DNA of 64,000 nucleotides from Coix lacryma-jobi var. lacryma-jobi (GCA_009763385.1 CM019822.1:11874127-11938126), one strand, 5' to 3'; positions 21,192-32,569 are shown, numbered from the stretch's first letter. Translations and numbers: made by a program. Notes: generated from the sequence alone by a model not told the origin.

Positions 21192-23085
21192 TGAAAGTGC
21201 ATTCGCCCCCAATGTGGGTTTTGGCTAATTAATGACAATCAAATTAGGGACTAACCGGTTTATAAAAGCATGTATGCAGGTGTTAGACCTAAGAAAGATT
21301 TGAAACGTTGAAATCTCGTGAACAAAGCACGTTGGATACATTTGGACATAAAGATGCCTAGCTCAAGTAGTAGTTTAAAATTTCAATTTTAAACTTGAGT
21401 TATAGGTAAGCCGGACTATCAAGAGGGTCACAAATTATGTTGGCTAGATGTGGAGAAAAGTGCTCAAATCAACTAACTATAGTTCGCTTGAGAGACACCG
21501 CACAATCACGAACACATAGAGGGTATTTTTATGTGGTCGGTAGTACCGACCACGGCTTCTCCGCGCAGTGCTCAAACACCCTCTCTGTTTTGGTTCGAAA
21601 ATGACCTGGCGGTAGTACCGCTATAAGGTCGGTACTACCGCCCTCGGTGGTACCGACCAAGGTTGGTAGTAAGCTTGGTTTCGCAGACCTCTCTGTTCGC
21701 GCTCAAAATGACCTGGCGGTAGTACCGCCATTATGTCGGTACTACCGCCCTCGGTGGTACCGACCCTGGTCGGTAGAAAGTCAAGTTTTACAGAGGTCTC
21801 TGGATGGATCGTTTTTGGCCTGGCGGTAGTACCGCCATAAGGCCGGTACTACCGCCCTCGGTGGTACCGACCCCTGGCCGGTAGTAACCAAGTTTGCTGG
21901 GCTCTTTGGACTGACGCGTTTTTGACTTGGCGGTAGTACCGCCATTATGTCGGTACTACCGACCCTGGTCGGTAGTTTCCGAGGGACAAGTCCCTAACTG
22001 CGGAGCTGTCTGTTCACGGCCAATTTGGCCTGGCAGTAGTACCGCCATAAGGCCGGTACTACCGCCCGCGGTGGTACCGACCTGAGATCGGTAGCTGACC
22101 TTTTGGTCAGATCTGGATCTGTGCGACCATTATGAACTGGTTGGTACTACCGACCATGGGTGGTCGGTACTACCGACAAGCCTCGGGACTGAGGGAGTAT
22201 AAATACTTCCCCTCTTCACTTTTCAAGGGCATCCACTCATTCCACTCACTTATTGCTGACCTAACTTCTGACAAACACTCTCCAAGCATTGACTCCTCCC
22301 CTCTCTCTCCCCCTTTGCTCCTAGATCCATTCTCTTGCAAGATTTGAGCTAGGGAAGTGAGATTAGAGAGTGGGAAGCTTCGATCTACGACTTGAGCACT
22401 TGGTTTCCATCTAGCCGGCTTGATTTGTGTCTATTACTCTTGAGCTCTTTGAGCTCTAGCCGGTTAGGTGTTCTTCGTGGTAGCCCGTATTGATTCATTT
22501 GTGAGGGCTCCCCGAAGTGTTTGTATTTCCCCTGTGATTTCTAGTGGAGAAACTCTCGTAGCCTTTGTGGTTGCTTGAGTGAGGCAAGGAGGTGAAATAG
22601 ACTCCGACCTTTGTGGTCACCTCAACAACGAGGACGTAGGCACTCCTTTGTGGATTGGCCGAACCTCGGGATAAATCGCGTGTCCCGTGTGCTTGTTGTT
22701 GTCTCTACTTTCTATATTACGCTTGTTGTTGTGTTCTTCGTGTTCTTCCTATCCCTATCTCCTTTTTAGGTTGGGAAGGCTCGATCTACTTCAAGGGAAG
22801 CAACCAAGGCTCGGTGAGAGTAGGATTGCTATCTATCATACTTAGGGAAGTGGGTAGATTGTTGTATTACCTTCATAGCTTACATACATCGGATTTGTAG
22901 TTCCTTTTAGGATCACGGTGGTGCCGTTTGTTTGTGTCGGTAGTACCGGTGTTTCACACCCGGTAGTACCTACCCAAACAAACCGGCCTCTCCGGTTGTT
23001 ATCTAACTACATCTTCTAGTTTGTGAAGTTTCAGATTGTTAAAAATCACCTATTCACCCCCCTCTAGGCTGATTTGATCCTTTCA
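21192..23085 (+). repeat. E1 3' LTR
   Basis: 1894 bp. Nearly identical to 10011-11905: four substitutions were noticed (TTTTAG/TTTTGG near the start, GTTAGTCC/GTTAGACC, GGCCTAG/GGCCTGG, CTGTGG/CTGCGG) and one fewer C in the terminal C-run. Followed by target duplication GCACT. Confidence 0.94.
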
Positions 23086-25861
23086 GCACTAAGTATCGAA
23101 AGATTCTCTTAACGGCCATAATATGACATTCTTTCGGATTAGCTTGAAATCTTGCACACATGCACACGCTAAGCATAATATCAGGCCTAGATGCACAAAG
23201 GTAAAGCAATGAACCGATCATAGAGCGATATACCTTTTGGTCCACTGACTTACCATCCTCATTTAGATCAAGATGTCCATTTGTAGGCATGGGGGTCTTG
23301 ATGGGTTTGGCCTTGTCCATCTCAAACTTCTTTAGCATGTCTCTTGTATACTTGGTTTGACTGATGAACGTGCCATCCTTGAGTTGCTTGATTTGGAATC
23401 CAAGGAAATACTTTAACTCACCCATCATGGACATCTCGAACCTTTTAGTCATGATCCTACTAAATTCCTCACAGAAAGTCACATTAGTATTACCAAATAT
23501 TATGTCATCGACATATATTTGGCACACAAAGATATCATTATCGACTTTGCGAGTAAACAAAGTAGCATCGGCCTTCCCTATCTCAAAACCCTTTTTGAGT
23601 AGGAAGTCCTTAAGGCAATCATACCAAGCTCTAGGGGCTTGCTTGAGCCCATAGAGCGCCTTGTCGAGCTTGTAGACGTGGTTGGGAAACATGAGATCTT
23701 CAAAACCCGGTGGTTGCTCCACATATACCAATTCGGAGAGGGGGCCGTTGAGGAATGCACTTTTCACGTCCATTTGGTATAGCTTGAAATCATGGTGAGT
23801 AGCAAAGGCAAGTAATATACGAATTGACTCAAGCCTAGCTACGGGTGCATAGGTTTCCCCAAAATCCAAACCTTCGATTTGAGTGAAACCTTGAGCCACC
23901 AACCGTGCTTTGTTCCTTGTTACCACGCCATGCTCGTCTTGTTTGTTGCGGAAGACCCATTTGGTTCCTATCACATTTTGCTTGGGCCTTTCCACCAAGG
24001 ACCAGACTTCATTCCTTGTGAAGTTGTTCAGCTCTTCTTGCATAGCCATCACCCAGTCCGGATCATCAAGTGCTTCTTCCACCCTAAGAGGTTCCAACGA
24101 GGAGACAAACAAGTAATGTTCACAAAAACTTGCTAAAGGAGAACGTGTCGTTACCCCACGTCGTATGCTCTCCAAGATGTTGTCAACGGGATGATCCCGT
24201 TGAATCGTATGATGCACTTTAGGATGTGGCACAAGTGATCTCCTTTGGATGGGTCCATCTTCATCATCTTCGTCACATGCGGGGATGTCCCCATCATCTT
24301 GTTGGTCTTCATGTTGAACTTGTGCTTGATCATCAAGTTGATGTTGCATTTGACCTCCGATTGCACCTCCATCTATCGGAGTTGCGGAAGCTTCACCATG
24401 TACATTCGAATGCACATGATGGACATTTGAATCTTGTGGAGTGTGCAACGGATCATCATCATCATCTTGAATCTCAATAGGTCTCACATCACCTGTTGCA
24501 AGTTTCTTTATTGCTTCGGATGGAGACATGTCATCACCTACAAGCTCATCATTGACTTGCTCCTTTTGGGAGCCGCCGGATTCATCAAAAGTCACGTCTA
24601 CCGTTAACTCAATAGTGCCGGTGACATTATTGAATACGCGGTAGCCATGTTCGTTAGTACCATAACCAAGTAGAAAGCCTTCGTGTACCTTAGGTGCAAA
24701 CTTTGAACTTTTGGCCCTCTTGTTAAGTATGAAACACTTGCAGCTAAAAACTCGAAAGTAATGCACCTTCGGTTTGTTACCGGTTAGAAGCTCGTATGGC
24801 GTCTTGTCCCTTAGCTTGTGGAGGTAGAGGCGGTTGATGGCATGACACGTGGTGTTCATCGCCTCCGCCCAAAAACCATGGGACGTCTTGTATTCATCCA
24901 ACATAGATCTTGTGGCTTCAACTAGAGTTCGGTTCTTCCTTTCCACAACCCCATTTTGTTGTGGGGTATATGGAACGGAGAACTCATGCTTGATTCCTTC
25001 ATCATCAAGATATTCTTCTATGTTGGTGTTCCTAAACTCGGTCCCATTGTCGCTTCTCACTTTCTTGATCTTGAGCTCAAACTCATTTTGAGCCCTTCTA
25101 GCAAACTTCTTGAAGATGCCTTGGGTCTCACTTTTATCTGCTAAAAAAAACACCCAAGTGAAACGAGAAAAGTCATCAACAATAACGAAACCATATTTGT
25201 TATCGTCGATGCTTTGGTAAGCAATGGGTCCGACGAGGTCCATATGTAGTAGCTCCAATGGCCTTGTTGTTGACACGACGTTCTTCATTGGATGCTTTGC
25301 TCCAACTTGCTTTCCTGCTTGGCATGCGCTGCAAATCCTATCGTTCTCAAACGATACATTGGTTAGTCCAAGGATGTGCCCTTCCCTTTGAAGTTGGGCC
25401 AAGTTCTTCATCCCAACATGAGCTAGTCGGCGATGCCAAAGCCAACCCATGCTGGATTTTGCCATTAGACATGTTGTAGGTTCTACCTTACGAGTTGAGA
25501 AGTCAACTAGGTAAAGTTTTCCCTTCAACACGCCTTTAAATGCAATAGAGGAATCCCTTCTTCTAAAGACGGTCACACCCTTATCCGTAAAGAGACAATC
25601 GTAACCCATTTCACAAAGTTGAGAAACGGACAACAAATTGTAACTCAACGAATGCACAAGTAATACATTAGATATGGAATTGTCAGTTGAGATAGCAATT
25701 TTACCCAAACCAAGCACTTCTCCCTTTCCATTGTCACCAAACACAATGTTGTTGCATGAGTCGTTGCTTGGTTGTAAGGAGGAGAACATTTCTTTTGCCC
25801 CGGTCATATGATTGGTGCATCCACTATCCAACACCCAACTTGACCCACCGGAGGCATATTC
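23086..25861 (-). CDS. E2 pol, main part (PR-IN-RT), open
   Basis: Read on the minus strand, starting right after an in-frame TAG (25862-25864). Protease VLDSGCTNHM, integrase zinc residues and core (DDFSRFTWVFFL, SDNGTEF, GVVERKNRTL), then RT (VKSAFLNG, YVDDIIFGNT). The frame is uninterrupted to the E1 insertion at 23086 and resumes at 10010-9482. Apart from the insertion no stop or frameshift was found, although this is the oldest element of the nest. Confidence 0.9.
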
Positions 25862-25874
25862 CTACAAAACAAGA

Positions 25875-26436
25875 TTATGTTCTTGATTTAGGTACCCAAG
25901 TGAGATTGGGTCCTAGGGGGTTAGTCACATAAAATTTTGGCACCCAAACATTTCTCATAATCTCCCTCTTCTTGAGGGCACCAACATACTTGACTACTAT
26001 CTTGCCATTCTCTCCCCAACAACACAAGTAATCACATGTATAGCTTCTTGATATAGGTTTTTGTTGCTTGGGGACCTCCACTTGCTTCTCCTTGTTGATC
26101 TTACCATTAGCAAGTGGAGCCTTAGAGTTGGCAACCTTGTTGGCCTTGTTCATGAGGTCAAAGAGAGGAACCCCTTTGTTAAAGTTAGCAAAGGGTACCC
26201 CATTGACCACCTTCCTTCCATTTGCCTTGCCACCATACCTATTGTACCCAATTCCATCCTTAATGGATGGATGTCTTGCGGTCTTGATGATATCCTTTGG
26301 TTGTTCCATCTTACACTTGCAACCATTCCTCAAGATCATGTTCAACTGTTGGATTTCTTTGCTCTTCTTCTCTAACTCAACAATGTTAGTTGCACAAGCA
26401 TTTATATCAATTTTATAACATCTATTGCAACCATTA
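25875..26436 (-). CDS. E2 gag, C-terminal part, split by E3
   Basis: Continues gag of 51962-53871 after the E3 insertion (CATTA duplication at 26432-26436). Contains the Cys-rich NGCNRCYKIDINACA, a Lys-rich region and the family C-terminus WVPKSRT before the stop. Pol starts downstream in the +1 frame. Confidence 0.85.
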
Positions 26437-28015
26437 TGAACGCATCTTGGCCCCTAGTGGTTTCGGTGATTGGATGAAACACAAGATTACTGTGACTAAC
26501 GTGTGTTTTGCAGAAACAGAGATGAGTTAGGTCACGATAATGGCGACGATACGGGCATATGGAGTTCATGTCCCCTGGCGATGGAAATCGTTTCGATTTT
26601 CAAAGGACGGACGACGAAGACGGTGGTAGGCTAGGCTAAGTGTCGCATGGTGTTGGAGGACACTTAGGTAGTCTTAGGTCTTTGTTTTTCCTTTGGTCGT
26701 ACTATAAAGAGGGGTGTGAATCAGTAGCTTGACCTAGATGAGTCTATTGAGGTAGGTGTTGTGCACACTTGTTATTTCATAGCCCTAGGTAGCTCAGAGA
26801 GATGCCTTATGTCGAGAGGAACCAAAGTCGTTAAGACCGCGTCGCGATCCGAGTTGATCTTGCCCTTGGTATGGGCATCGGATGCTGGATCAGTGGGCAT
26901 CGGAGGCTCCGATGCCCACACCGACCTAGGGTTTGGTCTGGTGCGTGGCATCGGAGGCTCCGATGGTGCCACATCGGATCGTCCGGTGTCACTGTTCACT
27001 TGGGAGTGAACTGTGCAGGGCATCGGACGCCGGCATCGGACGCTGAGGGCCAGCGTCCGATGGCCATGCAGAGAGGTTCCAGAGAGGTCTTTTCGGCATC
27101 GGACGTGTCCGATGCAGGGGCATCGGACGCTCCCCAGCGTCTGATGCTCCATAATCATGTCTGACAAGAAGGTACAGTAGACCGTTGGACGAGGTCATCG
27201 GAGCGTCCGATGCCTGGCATCGGCGCGTCCGATGCCCCCGCAAAATACCTGTCTTGTGCTGATTTTGGATGGCCGGGTTGAGGGGTATATATACTTCCTT
27301 GCCTCCATCCATTTGAGTGTTCTTGCCACTTCCATCAGCTGAGAAACACCTTGTGAGTGTGAGTTAGTGCAAGAGCCCTAGTGAGGTTGAGTGATTTGCT
27401 AATTGTGAGAATTAGACACCTCCTAGTGAGAATTGAGTAGCAAGTGTGCATCCATCCATCTCTTTGGCCTTGTCTTGGTCAAGTGAGAGTTCTAGCTTGT
27501 TACTCTTGGTGATCGGCATCACCTAGACGGCTTGGTGGCGATCGGAGAGCTTGGTGATCATCCGGAGGCATTGTGGATGACCCAAGCCAAGTTGTGACCG
27601 GTAGCGAGCGATTCACCGGGCCGGAGTGGCGAAGAATCAGCTCGTAGTGAGCACTTGATCCTTGCGCGGATCAAGGGGGAGCGATACCCTTGCGCGGGTG
27701 CTCCAACGAGGACTAGGGGGGTGTGCCGACACCTCGATACCTCGGCAAAAAGATCGTCGTGTCATCTCTACTCTCTTCTCTACGCATTTACCTTTGAGCA
27801 ATTCAATTTCGCATTTACTTGTTGTTCTTTCATAAGTTGAATTGCCATGCTAGAGTAGAAATGGTTTAGCGATAGTCTTTTGTGCAATTAATTCTTGTCA
27901 AACACACTTCTAGGCACTAAGGGGTTAATTGGGGCTTGATAGGATTTATTATCGCAAGAAGTTTTAGAAAAGCCCAATTCACCCCCCCCCCCTCTTGGGC
28001 ATTTTGATCCTTTCA
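26437..28015 (+). repeat. E3 5' LTR
   Basis: 1579 bp, TGAACGCATC...GATCCTTTCA. Palindromes of the GCATCGGA/TCCGATGC type at 26874-27237, TATATATA box at 27286-27293, and a C-run near the end (AATTCACC...CTCTTGGGC). Confidence 0.93.
26874..27237 (+). repeat. Palindrome array (GCATCGGAC type) in E3 LTR
   Basis: Repeated GCATCGGA and TCCGATGC arms, some back to back as GGCATCGGAGGCTCCGATG, others as single arms. They lie upstream of the TATA box, the same position as the unrelated palindromes of E1/E2 and E4. Confidence 0.85.
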
Positions 28016-28017
28016 AT

Positions 28018-28030
28018 TGGTATCGGAGCC
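28018..28030 (+). other. E3 primer binding site
   Basis: TGGTATCGGAGCC right after the 5' LTR, the same one-mismatch iMet-type site as E1. Confidence 0.8.
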
Positions 28031-28068
28031 TCGTGCTCTCGATTTAGGCTTAACCGCCTAGAGTTAAG

Positions 28069-30471
28069 ATGTCCGGAGGTGATGGACCACCTCCCATGTT
28101 TGAGGGAGACGACTTTTCATATTGGAAAATCCGTATGGAGTCGTACCTAGAAGCGGTTGATGTGAAATGTCGTGATGCCGCCATAACCGGCTTTGCCAAG
28201 CCCAAGGAAGGCACAAGCCTTACTCCTAATGAGGAGGAAAATGATAAATGGAATGCAAATGCCAAAAACATTCTTTTTAGAGGCATTTGCAAAGATGTGT
28301 TCAACCGTGTTCGGAACCACAAAAATGCCCATGATCTATGGGAAAACATTTGTGCGCTCCATGAGGGAACCAAGAGTGAGCGTGAGGAACGCTATCATTT
28401 AGTTATGCAAAAACTTCACTCTTTTGATATGCATGCTAATGAAAGTGCAAATGAAATGTACTCACAGTTGAATGTTCTTGTAGAAGAGCTAAATGGACTT
28501 GGCCTCACACAAATGCAACCATCCGATGTTGTGAGGAAGATTCTTTGTGTCCTTCCAATCGAAAAGTATGGACACATCGTGACGGTGCTACATCAAGGTG
28601 ATCTTTCCACCGCTACACCAACTCAAATCTTGGGAAAGATCAATGCGCATGAGATGTACATGCACATCACACCAAGTGGTGGCTCCTCCACCGACAAGAA
28701 GAAGGACTTGGCCTTCAAAGCTAGCCATGACAAGAAGGGCAAGTCCAAGGCTATTGTGGTGCATCATGAGAGCACAAGTGATGAAGAAGATGACTCCAAC
28801 ATTGCTCTCATGGTGAGAAGGACCACCAAGATGTTGAAGAAGCTTCACAAGAATGGAGTCAACTTTGACTCAAGAAAGAAGAAGTTCTTCACAAGTAACA
28901 AGAGGAGGCCAATCTCCGAAATGGATTGCTACAATTGCGGTGAGCTTGGCCATCTTGCTCATCAATGCACCAAGCCCAAGAAAGAAAGCTACAAGAACAA
29001 GAACAAGGGCAAGAAGTATGACTCATCAAGTGAAGATGAGAAGAAGGATGAAAAGCCCTACTACAAGAAGGATGGCAAGAAGAAGAAGTCATACCACAAG
29101 AAAGGTGGAAAGGCTTACATTGTTGGTGATTGGCTCACCGACATTGATTCCTTCGGTGGCTCATCAAATGAAGATAGTGATGATGAGAAGGAGAAGGTGG
29201 CCGCTCTAGTCATTGGATCCTCTACACCACCACCACCACCACCGTCGCCATCATCACCTACACACCTATGCCTTATGTCCAAGGGTGACCGGAAGGTACA
29301 AAACGATGATGACTCTAGTGATAGTGATAGTGATGGTGAATTTGAGGCTCCCACTTATGATGAACTTGTCAAATTGCTAAATGACTACTCTAAAATCATA
29401 AGAAAGACTAGAGCTAAGAATGAGAAGCTTGTTGATGAAAATGAATCTCTTGTTGAAAAATGTGATCATGCTATTCATGCTAGTGATAAACTAAAAGATG
29501 AACTTGCAACTATGTCATCCACTATCAAGGAGCTCAAATCCTCTAACAAGGAGCTCAAAGCTAAAAATGAAAAACTTGATAAGATGCATAGTGACTTTAC
29601 CACTAGTTATGCTTTGCTAAAAGAACAATACACTCAAGTGAAAGTTGACTATGATGCTCTCACCATTTCTTATGATATGCTTTCACATGAGACACATGAT
29701 GCTCCTAACCTTGTTGTTAAGTGTGACATAGCAACATCTTGTGAGGACTTGGTTAGTGAGCATGATGAGCAAAGAGCTAGTGGCAAAGGCAAGAGTGTGG
29801 TTGTGGCCGATCACTATGATGATTACATCAAGATCAAGAATGAGAATGCAAAGCTCAAAGTTGATCTAGAGAAGCTTGCAACCACAAAGCAAGTCATTGT
29901 TGAGACCCAAGATGATGAGTATAGCATGACACTTGAGCTTGATATGCTAAAAGAAGAGAACAAGAGATTGAAGATGGAGAGAGATTACAAGATGACACCA
30001 TCTCAATTAGAGCTCCAACAAGAGAATGACAAGCTCAAGAAAGAAAAGGAACACCTCACCACCGGATTGAGGAACTTCACAAAGGGCCAATGTCTTCAAA
30101 GTGAGCTTCTCATGAACATCGTCATGAAGACAAATAGAAATGGCATTGGTTTTCTTGAAGAGAAGATGAAGCAACGCAAGAGCATCACTAAGCCAAAGAA
30201 GAAGAAGATTGGAAGATGCTATGAGTGTGGAAAGGAAGGTCACTTTGCTCATGATTGTGAAGAGCCAAAGCCCACACCCTTGCCCAAACATGCTAGGCCC
30301 TTTGCTTTCAATGCTCACTACATGCTTAGACAAGATTCTAGTGGCAAAGTGAAGGTCATGTTTATGGGGCCACCTAACAAGAGTAGGCCAAAGCAAATTT
30401 GGGTTGCTAAGTCACTAGTTGAGAAGGTTAAGGGACCGCAACAAGTTTGGGTCCCAAAAGCTCAAGCTTGA
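28069..30471 (+). CDS. E3 gag (800 aa, two zinc knuckles)
   Basis: Starts MSGGDGPPPMFEGDDFSYW 38 bases after the PBS. The copia gag region (YWKIRMESYLEAVDVKC to VLPIEKYGHIV) occupies about 1-200. Zinc knuckle CYNCGELGHLAHQC is at about 287-300. There follow Lys- and Asp/Ser-rich linkers and long coiled coils (about 420-690). A second CCHC knuckle, CYECGKEGHFAHDC, is at about 717-730. The end WVPKAQA matches the WVPK terminus of the other families. No stop or frameshift. The second knuckle is absent from E1, E2 and E4 gag. Confidence 0.9.
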   Translation: MSGGDGPPPMFEGDDFSYWKIRMESYLEAVDVKCRDAAITGFAKPKEGTSLTPNEEENDKWNANAKNILFRGICKDVFNRVRNHKNAHDLWENICALHEGTKSEREERYHLVMQKLHSFDMHANESANEMYSQLNVLVEELNGLGLTQMQPSDVVRKILCVLPIEKYGHIVTVLHQGDLSTATPTQILGKINAHEMYMHITPSGGSSTDKKKDLAFKASHDKKGKSKAIVVHHESTSDEEDDSNIALMVRRTTKMLKKLHKNGVNFDSRKKKFFTSNKRRPISEMDCYNCGELGHLAHQCTKPKKESYKNKNKGKKYDSSSEDEKKDEKPYYKKDGKKKKSYHKKGGKAYIVGDWLTDIDSFGGSSNEDSDDEKEKVAALVIGSSTPPPPPPSPSSPTHLCLMSKGDRKVQNDDDSSDSDSDGEFEAPTYDELVKLLNDYSKIIRKTRAKNEKLVDENESLVEKCDHAIHASDKLKDELATMSSTIKELKSSNKELKAKNEKLDKMHSDFTTSYALLKEQYTQVKVDYDALTISYDMLSHETHDAPNLVVKCDIATSCEDLVSEHDEQRASGKGKSVVVADHYDDYIKIKNENAKLKVDLEKLATTKQVIVETQDDEYSMTLELDMLKEENKRLKMERDYKMTPSQLELQQENDKLKKEKEHLTTGLRNFTKGQCLQSELLMNIVMKTNRNGIGFLEEKMKQRKSITKPKKKKIGRCYECGKEGHFAHDCEEPKPTPLPKHARPFAFNAHYMLRQDSSGKVKVMFMGPPNKSRPKQIWVAKSLVEKVKGPQQVWVPKAQA

Positions 30472-30487
30472 TTTCTTGTGTGTGTAG

Positions 30488-31280
30488 GTGAACTACAAGA
30501 CCGGTGGATCTCATTGGGTGATTGATAGTGGTTGCACACAACATATGACCGGTGATCCCCGGATGTTCACCTCACTAGAAGAGAATGTCAATGACCAAGA
30601 AAAGATTACATTTGGTGACAACTCAAAGGGCAATGTCAAGGAATTGGGCAAAGTGGCTATATCAAATGATCATACCATTTCCAATGTGCTATTAGTTGCA
30701 TCTTTGAGCTTCAACTTGCTATCCGTTGGGCAACTATGTGATCTTGGCTTTCAATGTTTGTTCACCGACAAGGAAGTGGTTGTAACCAAGAAAGATGATA
30801 CACAAGTGATATTTAAAGGCTTTAGATACAACAATCTCTATCTAGTTGATTTCACCTCCGAAGATGCCAACTTGAAGACATGCTTGTTCACTAAACAATC
30901 ACTTGGTTGGCTATGGCATAGAAGATTAGCACATGTTGGAATGAACACTCTCAACAAGCTATTGAAGAAGGATTTGGTTAGGGGCTTGAAGGATGTCAAA
31001 TTTGAGAAGGACAAGTTGTGTAGTGCATGTCAAGCCGGCAAGCAAGTTGCTAATACACATCCAACCAAAGCCTTTGTGTCAACATCAAGAGAATTGGAGC
31101 TACTTCACATGGATCTATTTGGACCAACAACATATGCTAGCTTGGGTGGAAATCTCTATTGCCTAATGATTGTTGATGACTACTCTAGATACACTTGGGT
31201 ATTCTTTCTTCATGACAAATCCGAGGCAACCCCTTCATTCAAGAAGTTTGCCAAGAGAGCCCAAAATGAGTTTGACTTGA
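30488..31280 (+). pseudogene. E3 pol, N-terminal part (protease, integrase start), split by E4
   Basis: Begins just after an in-frame TAG (30485-30487), +1 relative to gag. Protease WVIDSGCTQHMTG, WHRRLAHVGM and CSACQAGKQ zinc residues, and the start of the integrase core (DDYSRYTWVFFL). It is interrupted at NEFDL by E4 and resumes at 43268. Confidence 0.9.
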
Positions 31281-32554
31281 TGTAAGTGCAATCAAGCCCT
31301 AATTGTGGGTTTTGGTGATAATGACCACACGATTAGAGGACTAATGAGATTTATAAAGTTGATAAGCAGGTTATGTTAAGAAAGGATGGTGTATATGCGT
31401 TGGTGGACCCCTCACACTACATTTCGTCGGTTCCGAACTCAAAGCGCTTCAAAGATATTTTATTTTGGATTACTTGAGTTTAGGAATGCCGTACTATAAA
31501 GGGGGAATGCAAATTCATTGATATGGCTGAATGATATGTGCTCAAACCAACCCAAACCATCCACATTTCCAACCAAAGACAGCTGCACTCATTGTAGATC
31601 TGTTCCTGTCTGTTTGGTGGGCGCGGCAGTGCCGCTCTAGGCGCGGCAGTGCCGGGCCGCGGCACTACCGGGCTAAGGCCGGCACTGCCGCGACTTGATT
31701 TGCCCGTTGGATGGCAGGGGGTATTTACATCACCCCCTCTGCCTCCCAACGGTTATCCACGACCAGAACACTCCACCTACCTCCAGACAAGCTCCCTTTC
31801 TCCATTGAAGGCCCTCCAAGCTCCCAACCACCAAAATCTTCATTCCCATTGATTCCAAGTGGTTGAGAGGCTCAAACCTTCACCAAAGAGGAGTCCTAGC
31901 TGAGATCTACTGCCTAGAGCACTTGAGTTGAGCCATAGCCGGTGGATTTGCTTCTATTACTCTTGGGTTCTTGGAACCCTAGCCGGCTAGGCGTCGCCCT
32001 AGAGCCTTGCCAACTTGTGTGGCGGCCTAGGGAGGTTTGTAATCACTTGTGCAGCTAGTAAGATTACCCCTCATCTCAAGGATTTGGTTCCTTGACTTGA
32101 GAACGAGGTTGAGTTGCAAAGCTCATGACCTAAGTGGTCAACCTCAACAACGTGGAGGTAGGCAAGCCTTGGTGGCGAGCTGAACCACGGGATAAATCAC
32201 TTGTCTCGCGTGCTTGCTTAGTTTCATTCTCTATGTTCATGAGCTTGTGATATATTCTAGGGTTTGGCTCGATCTACTCTATCTTTCATATTTGGCTTGG
32301 AGTAGTTGTTTCTGCTGGTTCATATAGCCTATTGTTACATTCCTATTCATATAGAATCTGCAGATTGTGGGTAGATTTCGAATTGCAGCTTCTGGTCTTC
32401 GTCTGCGCGGCAGTACCGCGCTGAGGCCGGCAGTGCCGGGGAGCGGCAGTGCCGGGCGCAGGGCGGTAGTGCCGGGCATATCTAATTTGGTTTTAAGCTG
32501 TGATTTTTGACAGGCCTATTCACCCCCCCCCTCTAGGCCACACAGGTCCTTACA
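31281..32554 (+). repeat. E4 5' LTR
   Basis: 1274 bp, TGTAAGTGCA...GTCCTTACA. Two clusters of CGGCAGTGCCG palindromes (31622-31695 and 32401-32476), with a TATTTACA box at 31722-31729 just after the first. The C-run CTATTCACC...CTCTAGG is close to the end. Confidence 0.94.
31622..31695 (+). repeat. CGGCAGTGCCG palindrome cluster in E4 LTR
   Basis: Four palindromes GCGGCAGTGCCG and variants (GCGGCACTACCG, CCGGCACTGCCG) ahead of the TATA-like box. A second cluster is at 32401-32476. The same motif recurs in the E4 interior at 35103-35178, 36971-37042, 39028-39098, 39545-39615 and 41631-41705. Confidence 0.88.
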
Positions 32555-32556
32555 AG

Positions 32557-32569
32557 TGGTATCGAAGCC
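32557..32569 (+). other. E4 primer binding site
   Basis: TGGTATCGAAGCC, two bases after the LTR. It keeps the first seven bases of the iMet-type site but has two differences from TGGTATCAGAGCC. Confidence 0.75.

Larger units (their letters stand above)
10011..23085 (+). mobile_element. E1: full-length Sirevirus-like copia element, young but defective
   Basis: 13,075 bp, LTRs of 1895 and 1894 bp, target duplication GCACT at 10006-10010 and 23086-23090. It belongs to the same family as its host E2. By eye its LTRs differ by four substitutions plus one C in a C-run, so insertion is recent. Gag has a 1-base deletion and pol has two stops plus a frameshift, while the third ORF is open. Confidence 0.95.

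Noticed and set aside
26761..27312. Overlapping ORFs on both strands in the E3 LTR, repeated at 50705-51319
   Set aside because: Produced by the palindrome array lacking stops; present in both LTRs.
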